64,000 nt of DNA from Paguma larvata (GCA_030068075.1 CM057834.1:95869119-95933118), one strand, 5' to 3'. Shown: positions 11,831 through 23,508, counted from the stretch's first letter. Translations and numbers: made by a program. The notes: generated from the sequence alone by a model not told the origin.

Positions 11831-11834
11831 TTTA

Positions 11835-12175
11835 TATAAGTGAAGAGAGAAGGATCCCCCTTGTGGGGACTGCATTCTAGCGGATGCAGAAGTGCATTCT
11901 AAACACAGTTACATAAAAACTATAGCAGTAACCACAGAGAAGTCTGTCAGAAGGACAAAGCAAATAATGGCAGGGTCAGAGGACAAGGGGCTGGGGATAT
12001 GGAGATAGTTGGAGGAGCCAACCTCAGTGAGAAGGTGACATTGAAGCAGACCTAGAAAAGATGCCAAAATTTGCCAGGTGACTATTTGGGAGAAGAGCCT
12101 CACAGCAGAGAAACGGCCATACTGAGTTTTAAGGCAAGTCTGTGTCTGCAATGATCCAGGGACCATAAGGAGGCC
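11835..12175 (+). repeat. Old dispersed repeat fragment, unassigned
   Basis: The string gggactgcattctagcggat, cctcagtgagaaggtgacat and the closing gggaccataaggaggccat follows an old mammalian repeat that I remember as ...cttacattctagtgg...gaggtgacatttgagctgag.... It shares this layout with the copy at 21.8 kb. No coding capacity is left. Confidence 0.55.
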
Positions 12176-12652
12176 ATTGTTCCAAGAGCAAATTTTCTAC
12201 CTTATTCTTTCCTTTCTCGCTTCCAGTATATGTATATTTTTGACCCTTCTAGGAATTTATTTTCTCAGAAATATAAAGTGTTTGGTTTGTGAAAATAACA
12301 TCTAACCATAAAATGATCATTAATCTTGATGTAGGAACTTACCTCTTCTCTTAGGTAGAAGCACAGTTCCCCCGAGAATATTTAAATTGGAGAGTTCTTA
12401 TACTAAGTATGAGAAGAAATTTCTAGTAATGAATCAGTTAGCACAGGGACTGCCCCTTCCATAGAAGCACATGCTGCATGGGCTCAGTCTGCTCTCAGCT
12501 GCCCCTGCCCCAACCAGTCTGGTCAGCATCCTGCCATTCTGGCGGCCTCTGGGGACCAAGACACTAAAGCTTCCTTTCTTTGCTCGAGCTTGAGAGGGGC
12601 TGATAAGTCATTACCTCTAATGGGTAGGTGATAGCACAATATATTTCTCCTT
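12176..12652. other. No feature recognised
   Basis: Unique-looking, moderately AT-rich sequence; nothing recognised before the SINE that follows. Confidence 0.45.
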
Positions 12653-12668
12653 AAAAGAATGAGGGTCT

Positions 12669-12869
12669 GGGGCACCTGGGTGGGTTGGTCCGTTAAGCAT
12701 CCAACTCTTGATTTCAGCTCAGGTCATGACCTCACAGTTAGAGGATCGAGCCCCACGTCGGGCTCTGCACTGAGCATGAAACCTATTTGGGATTGTCTCT
12801 CTCCCTCTCTCTCTGCCTCTCTCTCAGTAATTCTATCTCTCTCTCTCAAATAAATAAACATCTATTTAA
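12669..12869 (+). mobile_element. Felid SINE with clear target duplication
   Basis: A 16-base target duplication with one mismatch (aaaagaatgagggtct at 12653-12668; aaaagaatgagcgtct at 12870-12885) bounds it. The upstream junction reads tt/aaaa, the complement of the usual L1 endonuclease site. It carries atttgggattgtctctctcc, the lgggattctct-type body. The B-box (gatcgagcc, 12744-12752) fits the GWTCRANNC consensus. Confidence 0.96.
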
Positions 12870-12885
12870 AAAAGAATGAGCGTCT

Positions 12886-13959
12886 GGAAGAAAGGGAATT
12901 TTAGCTGACTATGGGAAATGGGAGAAATTTTATATTTAAGTTGCTTCTTTTCGTACAAAGCAAAGGAACGTCTCTTCTCGTGATGAATCAAGGTGACCTG
13001 CTGGTATAACCTAACATATACTAATATGCTGTATGTGTAATGCATTATGTATATAACATATACGCAAACATGCAAATTGTAAATATTAAAGAGCATACAC
13101 ATGCCATATATTAAAGAACTTAGCATACAAGACAAGAAGTTAAGTTACATTATAGGCACCTGGTCCCTACAGAGCAAGAGGAATTTAATTGAATCACAGA
13201 TTTTGGGGAAACATTCAATCCTTAGCTGGTGGGAAAAAATTACATGTTTCACCATACTAGATTGAAAAAAAAAAAAAGCATGTTGAGGGGGGCTTATACT
13301 GTGTCATAATGCATCAGGAGTGGTTGGTTTGAGATTTTATAGTAATAAATAATTTCATTAAAATTAGCTATGTGGATGCTGGTGTCACCTTGGGAAGTCA
13401 GCACCACTATTTCCTTCACCAGGTAATTGACACAGTCCCCTAGCCAGCCAATAGGATGGTATATGCCTGAAATCTCTGATAACTTGAAAGCCTTTTTGGG
13501 GGAAAAAAAATAGTCATATGTCTTTAAACTTTCATACGTGTGTATATGGCGGAGAGGAAACTAATTGAAGCAGAAGGTAGCTAGAATTTTCAAATGTAAT
13601 CATTAATAGCTTCACAGTTGTGTTGATAGCACCCAACAGGGATCCCTTCTGGGGCAGAAACACAGATCATTCCTGCTGTTCTTGGAAAGGGAATGAGGGG
13701 GAAATGAATACGTGTTCACGAGCCCTCCTAGCAGAGCAAGTTCTCTCTAGAAAAATACGGTCCACTCCCGAACTCACCCCTTCACTTTCCATTGGTGGTT
13801 CTGTAAAATAGCAGTCTGTGAAATCGCTCATTGAACTGATGAAATTAAAATATTTATATTCTGCACATGTACGCATGGAGGAAAATCTCACTTCAATTAT
13901 GGCAGTTAAGCAGTCTGAAGTAATTTTCCCAGCTAGCATTTGGCCATTCCATTGAGATT
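12886..13959. other. No feature recognised, two A runs
   Basis: Repeat-free apart from short A runs at 13265-13277 and 13502-13509. AT-rich alternating text at 13015-13110 yields an 89-codon minus frame rich in Tyr, Ile and Cys that reflects composition, not a gene. Confidence 0.45.
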
Positions 13960-14900
13960 GAAGGAATCTGGTACAATAATGGTTCTTATTAATTCACTGC
14001 TCTTCATTTTAAAAGAATATTATGATTCCTTTGTGCCGTAAATTGTTTGGGCAATGTGATGGCGTGGTGTCTTGTGACCATGAAGTCGACGTGCGGGGAG
14101 GACAAAGTTCTCAGGAACAATAGCTAAACGTTGACTGTTTGGCACTTTCTTAAATGTTCGCTGTCTGATAATTTCTATTTCCGATTCACTTTTCTTTTTG
14201 CCTCTCCCAAAAGGGATTTAAGTTAATTACATTTTCTAATGTGACTTTGATATTTCGGGCCCCCCAAATCTTACAAGGAATATGCCGCTGAAATGTCATT
14301 CCAGTTCTTCTGTTTTCCTGGAAATTCTGATATTAAATATGGGTGTCACACTGGAAAATTCCACCAGAAGAAAAAGTTAAACAAGGCATAAAATTTACAT
14401 TAGTAACATCTCATTAACCCATCATCTAGAAAGCTTTTATTACATGATTTTCATCATTTATGAAATTATGTTGGTGTCTCTTCTGGTCGTTTTCGCCTAT
14501 AGGACTGAACTTTGTCATGCATTTATCTCCATCAAAATGTTGTAGCTGCATTTGGCATTATTCCTTCCACATTCTTCTTTTTGCGAAGGGGTGAAATTAG
14601 CTTAGTTTCATAATAGTCATCCCTGATTACTCTCTGTGGAAGACAGCTTGAGAGGCACATTATTTAATTAAAGAAAATATTCATATTGCCCTTTAAAACC
14701 TTCATTTTCTATAAGCTATTGATTATGCAACCAATTAGTCTTACATGTAAAAACTTTACTGCGTTTAGCATAACACTTTTACATTCCACCGGGATAGTCA
14801 TTACTGCATAAAATGTGTGCAATTCCTAACTTTCAAACAAGAGGTATTCTAAAAGATCACTGCTAAGTCCGTGCTTCAGTTGGGGAAAAAACTCTTGAAT
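13960..14900. other. Repeat-free AT-rich stretch, candidate conserved non-coding element
   Basis: About 940 bases with no repeat that I recognise, no useful open frame, few CpGs and many TAAT/ATTA cores. Examples are TTAATTA at 14223-14229 and the perfect palindrome TTTAATTAAA at 14663-14672. Such composition, sustained without microsatellite or transposon damage, is typical of developmental enhancers in gene deserts. Conservation itself cannot be judged from one genome. Confidence 0.4.
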
Positions 14901-15261
14901 AAAAGAAGTCCTATAAAACATCATTGAGTACCTAGGGTGACACCGAAAGTAAAATAATTATAGCACTTTTGCTAAGAGTACATCTTGGGATTATACTACC
15001 ACTACGAGAAACATATCGTCAAGAAAGTAATAAACAAAATAATAATCTAGCTAAAATCATAGCCCCGGACCGTATTGGGACAAGATCAAGAAAAAAAGGC
15101 CATGGAGCGGAGAGGGAGGAGTGAGGGCAGTCCTTCTTCCGCACTGTGGTAACTCAGACACTCTACGCTCAGGAAGCACCGGTGATTCGTTCAGCAGAGA
15201 GCGTAACGCCCTCCCCCCAAGTGATATTGGAGACCGCATCCGGATTGATTCAGCTTTCTGT

Positions 15262-16135
15262 TGCCACCACACCAAATCACCGCAAGCTCCGTGGCTTAAA
15301 ACAACCTATTTATTTTTTTATTTTTTTTATTTTACAGCTATGCAGGTGAGAGGTCTGGGTTGGCTTCTCCATTCTGGGTGATAGGAGGCTGAAGTCAGGG
15401 TGTGAACCAGCTGGACTCCTGCCAGGAGGCTCTGGGAAGAGTTGTGTCCATGCTCATTAAGCTCGTTGGCAGGATCCAGCTCTTTAGGGTTAGAGGACCA
15501 AGGTCCCTGTTTCCTTACTGGCCGTGAGGGTGGGGCCGCCCTTACCTGCTACAGGCCTTTCTCAGTCCTTGCACGCGGGTCCCAACCTCTCAGAACCAGC
15601 AGGCAGGAAATCTTTCTCTGGCTGAGTATCTCTCTCACTTTTCCTTCTGCCACGTTCTTCTTCTGCGTCCAGCCAGCGAATGTTCCCTGCTTTCAAGGGC
15701 TCATGTGAAGATGACCTTTGATGCACCTGGGTGGCTCAGTCGGTTAAGTGTCTGACTTCGGCTCAGGTCATGAGATCACTGTTCATGGGTTCGAGCCCCA
15801 AGTTGGGCTCTTTGCTGACAGCTCAGAGCCTGGAGCCTACTTCTGATTCTGTGTCTCCCTCCCTCTCCACCCCCCTCCCACTCCTGTTCGCTCGCTCTCT
15901 CTCTCTCTCTCTCTCAAAAATAAAATAAACATTAAAAAATTGAATTAAATAAAAGGGCTCATGTGATTCAGTCAAGCCTCCTCAAATATTCCAGGATAAT
16001 CTCTTTATTTTAAGGTCTGTAACTGTAATCACATCCACAGTGTCCCTTTTGCCAGGGGAAGTAACACAATCACAGGTTCCAGAGACCAGGGTGTAGGCAT
16101 CTTTAAAGGGCCATTATTCTGCCCATCACAAATCT
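15262..16135 (-). mobile_element. MaLR (MLT1-class) LTR, split by a SINE
   Basis: Read on the minus strand it begins tgtgatgggcagaataatgg and ends near ttttaagccacggagcttgc and ggtgtggtgg. Inside are the usual MaLR phrases, such as the complement of ccaggataatctctttattt and cttttgccaggggaagtaac. It is a non-autonomous ERVL-related LTR with no internal region and no gene. A younger SINE sits inside it. The T-rich patch at 15301-15335 marks the polyadenylation side. Subfamily not assigned. Confidence 0.75.
15709..15952 (+). mobile_element. Felid SINE with extra bases before its head
   Basis: The flanking duplication is a perfect 14-mer, aagggctcatgtga, at 15695-15708 and 15953-15966. The recognisable SINE head (gcacctgggtggctcagtcg) starts only at 15723, so 11 to 14 bases (agatgacctttgat) lie between duplication and head. 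The B-box (gttcgagcc, 15789-15797) is intact. It interrupts the MaLR LTR, so it is the younger of the two. Confidence 0.95.
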
Positions 16136-17570
16136 GGCATGCTTTGAGTTGTTCTCCCAGAATTAAATCCATAGAGAGGTTGTATGTCCCAAGGCACATG
16201 TCCCCAAAATGGCTGCCAGGACTGAAGGAGCAGCCCCCGTCACAGAGTAAGGTGTCCCACTGGCCCACAGGTCAGAGACACCCATACTCTCCTTCAACAC
16301 TTCTTAATCCCATGGCCACAGAGATACACCTGATACAGTCTTGTGTGCGCTCGTGCTCTCTGACAGCAGCTACTGATTTGTAAACTGAGTTGTGGCTGGT
16401 GCTTAATTTCTGAAAGTAAAAAAGTTAAGTGGGTCTTATGTAAAAACAGAATGATCTGTTTCACTAATGTCGATGTATTGGCATAAGCAATAGTGTTTTA
16501 GATCACTTTAATAGAATTTCTCCCCAAAACATTTGTCTCCCGTTTTCACTTAGAGAGTATCATTTCTCAAGGGTTCCAGTCAATCAGAAGGCAGCAGCTC
16601 TATTTTCTGAAGAGGCCAGTACACAGGTATCCTGGGGACAGAGGGGTCGGTGGGCCCATTCTAGCCTGATCAAATTGATCGTTGCATTTATTAAAATTTT
16701 CATGTAGTCCAACATAATGTGAAACTGATCGACTCCATAAATCGTATAGAAAATAAGAGTAAAGAAAAGCATGTGAGCCTGGAATTATTCTAGAAACTCT
16801 TCATTAGGAAATACAAGTCTTGAACTAGAACTTCAAAAATAGTGGAGACGGTTAGCATATCGCTTCGTTTCTGCTTAGAAATGCTTTGCAACCACTCTTT
16901 GGAAATTATTAGGATACCAACTGCTCGCTCTGAAAATTGACAAGTAAAAGAAAGAAAAGTATTTATCCTGTCTTTGAAAGAACTATGTTTCTCGGTAATC
17001 AAAATGACCAATTGGTGAGGAAGAACTCTTCTTTACAGAAATGTTACAGTTAGTAAACACAGAAGAAGCGATAGAATTGGAAAGTCACTATTTTGCAGTC
17101 TTCAGGCAGTCATTGGTTGGGGCAGTAGTCATCAGTGATTGAACTCGTTAAGGATTGAGAAAGAACCAGAGAAGAGAGGGGCCAGGTTTTCATTACAACA
17201 CAAGGGGAGGAGATCAGGACCTTTTCTCCCTTCTTATGAAACATCCCTCCTTAGGCACCCTCCATCATGAGGCAGTCATGCCAGAAAGTTGAACCTGAGT
17301 CTAATTAAGCCTCGGTTGACAACTTGTAGCCAAAAGGAAATAGAGGAGGAGCACAAGTAGTTAAACAACATAAAAGTAGAACAAACAGAAGTCTAGAATA
17401 GGATATTTTATAGGACAAGCGACATAGTTTCTATGCCAAGTTAATGGCACTCAAAGACTGCTGTAGATTAAAAAAGAAAAGATTTAGAAGGATTTAACAG
17501 ATACAATGTTTGGGTCTTTAGATCTTAATTTGAGAGTATCAACGATGAGAAAAGATATTTTTGACAATTA
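16136..17570. other. No feature recognised
   Basis: Mostly unique sequence without exon-like frames (79 codons at most). I see no repeat family between the LTR and the next SINE. Confidence 0.45.
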
Positions 17571-17580
17571 TAAATTTTAA

Positions 17581-17792
17581 AAAAATTTTTTAATGTTTTT
17601 TTTTGAGAGAAAGAGAGAGAGAGAGAGAGAGAGCAGGGGAGGGGCAGAGAAAGGGAGACACAGGATCTGAAGCAGGCTCTAGGCTCTGAGCTACTAGCAC
17701 AGAGCCCGACACTGGGCTGGAACTCACAAACCGTGAGATTATGACCTGATCCAAAGTCTGTCGCATAACCGACGGAGCCACCCAGGTGCCCC
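17581..17792 (-). mobile_element. Felid SINE
   Basis: On the minus strand the head reads ggggcacctgggtggctccg and the body contains agcctgcttcagatcctgtg, which places it in the gcttcagattctgtg group. An uninterrupted GA run of about 20 bases is its CT segment in complement. Flanks (taaattttaa on the left, taaaattttat on the right) suggest a short target duplication in AT-rich DNA. Confidence 0.95.
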
Positions 17793-18239
17793 TAAAATTT
17801 TATCTTGGACTGGACATGAGACGACATTGTTGTTAATACGCAGGTGAGTTGGTACCACTGTTATTCTGAGATTGTCTGTGCTTTTACAGATGGCTACGAA
17901 AGTATTTAGGCATGAGATTACATGCTGCTGGGATTGGCTTTAACCATCTCTGCAAAGGAAAAACAGCGAAGCAAATGTGGCCAAACCTTGATAATCGTTA
18001 CATGTAGATGATGAGCATATGGAGATGCAGTGTACTGTATTCCTTTCTCTATCCATTTGGTAGTAACAACATTTTTCATTAAAAATTTTTAAATCACTTA
18101 TTCACACTTAATTATGTACCTTAAATCTGTTGAGTTGTATTTTCACAAATAGGAATGGTATTATTGTGCCCTTGTTCTGTAGTGGTGTGAGTGGATATCC
18201 CCGTTTTATTAAGTACCATTTTTTTTTTTTTTTTTAAAT
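17793..18239. other. No gene; poly-T run
   Basis: Unique AT-rich sequence ending in a T run at 18219-18235 that is not attached to any recognised element. Confidence 0.45.
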
Positions 18240-18910
18240 TACTGGTTTCCTATAGGATTGGTCTCATTTCCCAGAGGCTCTGTGCTGCAGGGCCGGTGTT
18301 AATTGATAAGGTTTCTTCTTGGAAATTTCCATTATAGACAGTCTCCCATCAGAAACACATTAGTTCTGCTGACAGAATTTGTATGCATTTTTACCCTCTT
18401 CCGAGGTGTGCGGGAGCTAATCGTGTGCTAAGCAAAGAACAGGAACAGTAATTGATCACGTTTGCCTAGCCTTACGGGGAAGGGCAGTGATCAGTCTTCA
18501 AATGGTGACTGAATGAATCCGAAGTGATGGATGCCCAACTCAGTCACGTCTGCCGTGCCTTCTCCGGGTGTCTTGAGAGAAGGCACCTAGTCTGTGGGGA
18601 GAGGCAGGCGGCAGGATTATTTGGAAGTGTGAGGTGGAGCCGCCGTCGGAAGGAGTGCTTTCTTCATTTCTGTAAAAGCTACCGTTCCACTTTCATCTCT
18701 GCCTTCTTCCCCTTTAAATTTAACAGTGCGAATTCCAATTTTGTGTATATTTTTTTCTCGATGGTTAATTATAACCCTCTCCCTTTATTAAGTTTCATTT
18801 TCCAGTCTTTAAAAAAAAGCAATTAACAAAATGGCTTAAAGGCTAAATAATTGAGAGAAAAATCTCATTTTCTTAGGAGATTTTGTCATTTTCTTATTTA
18901 TAGTTATAAT
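18240..18910. other. Repeat-free stretch, candidate conserved non-coding element
   Basis: No transposon text is recognisable. AT-rich cores (gttaattataacc near 18764, caattaac near 18812) are frequent. A hairpin is possible with perfect 8-base arms aaaatctc (18859-18866) and gagatttt (18877-18884). The 100-codon plus frame at 18524-18826 ends in low-complexity Phe/Ser text and is unlikely to be coding. Confidence 0.35.
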
Positions 18911-19492
18911 TCCTCTTTTCAGAGAAAGGGCAGGAAGAGAAGGTAGGTTGATATTCAAATAATAGCCTTCAAGGCACATTCCATAAACGTCAAGTGGAAT
19001 AGAACTCCTCTCCCTTTTTGCATTTAAGAGACACTGAATCCAGATTCTTGATGTCCCTGGTAGCGTTCCTCACTCTGTTCTGTGGAGCAATCTTGTTTAC
19101 AGGTAATTTAAGCTTTGGATGAAGCTCTGGTTAATTCGGCTTCAGGATAAAAGCAAAAGTAATTCAACTTAAAGGTCACCATGGAATTTTAATCATAGAG
19201 GTGAGAAAGGAAGGAAAGGCACAAACCTCATTAGTGATATAATGGGAAAAAATTCAGTCTCAGATAAATGGTAGCCGCTTCCAAAGCTTTGCTGTAAGCC
19301 GTAGCAGCACTAGGAAAACAGGTTGGGTTGGAAATGCAGGACTTTAGATTTTGTGTGCCTTCCTCATGATACCATTTTCCCAGCCGCTCCTCAGCAGCCT
19401 GAGAAGGGCTCTACCTACTGCCACCCCCCGCCCAATTCTCTTTATCTTCCTTTCTCCAGTACCAACCAAGTCATGGATTCTGTATCCCGGAT
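18911..19492. other. No feature recognised
   Basis: Unique-looking sequence; the longest frame (76 codons, plus) runs into the following SINE. Confidence 0.45.
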
Positions 19493-19506
19493 CTTGATCC
19501 TCATTT

Positions 19507-19704
19507 GGTTTAAAGTTTATTTATTTACTTTGAGAGAGACAGAGACAGCATGAGTTGAGGAGTGTCAGAGAGAGAATCCCAAGCAGGCTCCCTACTGTCA
19601 ACACGGAGCCCCGATGTGGGGCTCAAACTCACAAAACCATGAGATCATGACCTGAGCCGAAACCGAGAGCCGGATGCTTATCTGACTGAACCACTCAGAT
19701 GCCC
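19507..19704 (-). mobile_element. Felid SINE, diverged
   Basis: Bounded by a 14-base duplication with one mismatch: cttgatcctcattt (19493-19506) and cttgatcctccttt (19705-19718). Minus-strand text gcatctgagtggttcagtca shows a damaged A-box region. The phrase gagaatcccaagcaggctcc assigns it to the gcttgggattctct group. Confidence 0.95.
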
Positions 19705-19744
19705 CTTGATCCTCCTTTTTAAAGAATTTGCTTTCATTTAAATG

Positions 19745-21085
19745 TTTGTTATATTGTTATTATTTCATGCTTCAAAATATTTTATTTTATTATTTTTATT
19801 GAGGGATATTTTTCACAGAAGATGCAGACTTGGAACATACAGTTTGACAAGTTTTGACAAATGCTTACACCTGTGTACTTGGTACACAGTAATAGAACAT
19901 TTCCATAAGCTTAAAAAGTTCTCTCGTGCCCCTTTCCCAACTGTCACTGCCTTGCAGCCCAAAGGAAACCACTGACCTGAGTCTATCAACCTAAATTAGT
20001 TTCACCTGTTTCACAATTTCATGTATAAATAGAGTAATGCAGAATATACCCTTTGAGGGTTGACTTATTGCGTCATCATAAGATTTTTGAACTTTGTGTT
20101 GCTGAGTAGGTGTCCATTGCATAAGACAATTTAGTTATCTCAATTTAGTTATCTATTTTCTGGTTCATGGGCATTTGGGATGTCTCTAGTTTTTTACTAT
20201 TATGAAGAATGCTACTATGAATATTCTGGTATGAATCTTTTGGTAGATCTATTTTTCTTTAATTCCACCTTTGAGTGGACTTGCTGGGTCACCAGGAAGG
20301 TGTCTCTTTAATGAGAAGTTGTTAAAAGGGTTGTAAGCAGTTTGCATATCCACCAGCAAAGGCACATCAGTCCAGTTGCTTCATTCTTACCAATATTTAG
20401 GGTAGTCGGCATTTTGATTTTAATTTTATCCATTCTAGAGGGTATGTAGCAGTATACTGTCATGGTTTTAATTTGTATTTGCTTAATGACTAATGATACT
20501 GAGTACGTTTTGTGCTTACTAGCTAATATATATCTTTCTTTGATAAGCGTCTGTTGAAGTCATTTGGGTTTTTGTTGATTATTATTGAGTTATATAAGTA
20601 CTTTATTATGGATATAAGTCCTTTAAGATATAGATCTCTCTTCATGTATACAGAGAAGTTTTTAGTTTTTAATTTTTAATTTTGATGAAGTCCAATTTAA
20701 CATTTCTTTTGTGATTGCTGCTTTCTCGGTATTATCTAAAAAAAAAAAAACACCTTGCCTCCCGAAGGACACAATGATAGTCTCCTATGTTCTCTTCCAG
20801 ACGTTTTAGAAAGACATTGGCTTTCCGATTTGGGTTACTCATTCTTTTCAAATTAATTTTTACATAGCATGTGATCTAGGGCTCAAAATTCATTTTTTTC
20901 TATAGTTAGTTTCAGAAACATTTGTGAAAAAATTTAAAATTGCTTTCCTTTCTCTATTGAATTCCTTAGGCATCTTTGTTGAGGTCAGTTGACCATATAG
21001 CTGTGCGTTATTTCTGGACTATCCTGTCCCATTGATCTAGTTGTCTGTCCTTGCTACAGTCACACTTCCTTTGTATTTATAGTAA
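19745..21085 (-). mobile_element. Old L1 LINE, 3' part, antisense
   Basis: On the plus strand this is the complement of an L1 3' UTR and the end of ORF2. It includes gaatgctactatgaatattc, the complement of the region around ccaccagcaaaggcacatc, ttttgatgaagtccaattta and ttgaccatatagctgtgcg. These follow the order of the L1M 3' half. The reverse transcriptase ORF is not open; frames are broken throughout by stops and small deletions, so it is a dead relic. It meets the next L1 piece head to head. Confidence 0.88.
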
Positions 21086-21094
21086 GCTCTTTAT

Positions 21095-21650
21095 GTGCTA
21101 ATGTGGAAATATCTCCAAAATGGACTGTTGAGTGGAAAAAGAGTGTGCAGATCAGTGTGGATAGCATATTACCATTTCTCTGAAATGACAGTAGATAACA
21201 TATGTTCGTGTGTGTTAGAATATGCATATAAAACCTAGGAGGGATATACAAGATGTTAACAGTGCTAGTAAGAGTAGTTATCTATGGGGCTCCTGGGTGA
21301 CTCAGTCGGTTAAGAATCTGACTCTTGGTTTCGGCTCAGGTCATGATCTCACAGTTCATGGGTTTGAGCCCTGCATTGGGCTCTCTGCTGACAGTGTGGA
21401 GCCTGCTTGGGAGTCTCTCTCTCTCCTCTCTTTCTTTGCCTCTCCTGTCTGTCTGTCTGTCTCTCTCTCAAAATAAATAAATAAAATTTTAAAAAAATGA
21501 ATAGTTACCTAAGCCACGTAGGAGTATATGGCGAGTGGGTAGATATGGGACAAAAGTATGAAGAACTCTCACTGTACTTTTAAATGATATTGACTCTATT
21601 AATTACTCAAACATTTTATCAATTTTTAAGAAGAGTAAATGGTATGGGAA
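21095..21650 (+). mobile_element. Old L1 3' UTR fragment, sense, split by a SINE
   Basis: The phrases gtggaaatatctccaaaatg, gttgagtggaaaaagagtg, gtgtggatagcatattacc and gggatatacaagatgttaac follow the L1M-type 3' UTR that ends a full L1. Its continuation after the SINE (ttacctaagccacgtagg... to 21650) is weaker. Opposite orientation to its left neighbour shows a separate insertion. Confidence 0.7.
21286..21497 (+). mobile_element. Felid SINE inside an old L1
   Basis: The head reads ggggctcctgggtgactcag and the body gtggagcctgcttgggagtc, so it belongs to the gcttgggattctct group. The target duplication is old and imperfect: agagtagttatctat (21271-21285) and tgaatagttacctaa (21498-21512) match at 11 of 15 positions. 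A small (CTGT)4 run sits in the CT segment. Confidence 0.95.
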
Positions 21651-21764
21651 GTATCTTTTAAAATAAAGTTTCGACATGGCAATTCTTTGTAATAATCGAT
21701 AATATTTTTAGGTCAAATTATATTTTTCAGGCATTGAATTTAGTTAACATCAGATTTATTTACT

Positions 21765-22320
21765 TAACAAATATTTGGTGACTGCCTATTATGCATCAAG
21801 CAGTCTTTTAACCCCTGGGAATATAGAAGAGAACACAGCTCTCCTGTTCCTTACGGACATTCTCATGGAGGAGAAAGATAATAAATGATAAATAAAATGG
21901 GCCTTCACTGAAGGGGACAAGTGCTATGAATGACATAAGAGAGAGAAAGGCAAGGTAAACATGAGATGGATGCTCTGGAGAAGGACTCTCAGAGGAGATA
22001 CCTTCTGAGCTGAGACCCAATTGCCAGGAATGATCCAGAGATGAGAAGAATTGAGGGGGGGGAACATTCTCCAAGCAGAGCAAACTGCCAGTGGAGAGGC
22101 CCTGCAGGTGTAGATGGCTGACCAGACACAGGAAGTGGGCGGGTGGCAGGGCCCAGTGAGAGTGACACAGGCAGGCAGGGGCTAAGTAGTCCAGCAGAAC
22201 TTTATGGAAGTGATGAGAAATTTGGATCTTACGCTAGCTGCAGTGGAAAGCTGTTGGAAGGAGGGAAATGATCTGATCTAAGTTAAAAAAAAAAAAAAAG
22301 TTCATTTTATTGGGAGAAAA
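21765..22320 (+). repeat. Old dispersed repeat, best internal copy, unassigned family
   Basis: The order tgactgcctattatgcatca, aagataataaatgataaata, aagtgctatgaatgacataa, ccttctgagctgagaccc, gaacattctccaagcagagc, gagaggccctgcaggtg and gaagggaaatgatctgat follows an old mammalian repeat that I know only from memory. Other fragments lie at 11.8, 36.3-37.0, 49.7 and 62.0 kb. Frames across it are not coding. A poly-A run of 15 lies at 22286-22300. Confidence 0.6.
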
Positions 22321-23234
22321 ATAGATTAAGTAGGGACTGGCAGTGGGAGAGGAAGAAAATCAGGAATTACTATCGCAGAGGCCAAGAAAGGAACGCGTTT
22401 GGAAAAGGAGGAAGTTCCAGATTGTTCCAGCTGATTTAGTCACATGGAAGTCCTCTGTGGTCTGATGAGCAATGTCTATGGGGCGGTGGGCACAGAACAC
22501 AGACCAGAACATGCTGGAAAGTGAAGACATCTTCTGTACTCTATATCCCTGTCCCACTACAGGCGCGTGTGCACGCACACACAGAACGAAGCAAAAGCAG
22601 AGACACGGAGGGGAAAAATGCAGACAGTTCTTTCAAGTGCTCTTTAAAGGCAATGAAATCATGGGCGTGCTGTGTCTGTCCAGAGGGCATATCTGTGTGT
22701 TAGGAAAACACATTTGGTACCTATTAAAAATTCTTATAAGGAAAACTGTGATATAACCCGGTGCACTTGGTGTTTTAGTGACTAAATCCCCGTGGATAAA
22801 TTTTAAGAGGGTCCATTTTGTATAATCCTGCCCCATTGGAAGTAATATTATTGGAAGTTTCCACTGAAGTTTTTGATATGACTTTGAGGTCTCCTTTGGG
22901 GGAGCTGTATATCCCACCAGTCTATCAGATTGTTTCAGATACCCATTTATAATGACAAAACATCTCGTGAACTTTCTCCATCCTGCTACCCATGCCAACT
23001 GTATTACCTGTCCTTGACTGATTAAGCCACGTGGTTAATACTCCCATAAGGAACTGTGAGCTGATTATCGATGCTTCCCCACAAAGCAGACACCAAACAG
23101 GTGTTTCAAAGTTTGATGCTGGTGAGCGCCAGTGGAATTTATAGAATATCACTGAGACAGTATCTGCAGTCAAATATATGGCTATCATTTAAAGCATAAG
23201 AGGTTGGTTTATTACTTATGAAAAACAACTATAT
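22321..23234. other. No feature recognised
   Basis: Unique-looking sequence. Overlapping minus frames of 121 and 87 codons (22633-22998, 22925-23188) share no recognisable domain. A short alternating purine-pyrimidine word (gcgcgtgtgcacgcacacac) sits at 22563-22582. Confidence 0.45.
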
Positions 23235-23244
23235 ATAAATTTAA

Positions 23245-23303
23245 CTTTTTTGTTTTGTTGTTTAAAAGACTTTTTCTTCTTTATTTTTTTTATTTGAGAA
23301 AGA

Positions 23304-23335
<32 letters not shown>

Positions 23336-23508
23336 ACATATACAAGCAGGGGAGGAGAGGGGTAGTTACAGAGAGACAAAGAGCATTTTAAGCAGGCTTC
23401 ACACTCAGCACAAAGCCAATGCAGGGCTCAATCCCACAACCCTGGTTTCATGACCTGGGCTGAAATCAAGGATCAGATGCTCAACTAACTGAACCACCCA
23501 GATGCCCC
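23245..23508 (-). mobile_element. Felid SINE with a long mixed 3' tail
   Basis: A perfect 10-base duplication, ataaatttaa, lies at 23235-23244 and 23509-23518. Between the left copy and the SINE body are about 45 bases that on the minus strand are A-rich but mixed, broken by gaagaaaaagtctttta. That is longer and less regular than the other tails in the window. A GA run of about 30 bases precedes it. The body is diverged (ggggcatctgggtggttcag on the minus strand). Confidence 0.93.

Noticed and set aside
22563..22583. Z-DNA candidate gcgcgtgtgcacgcacacac
   Set aside because: Only about 21 bases of alternation; too short to single out beside the 52-base tract at 55.5 kb.
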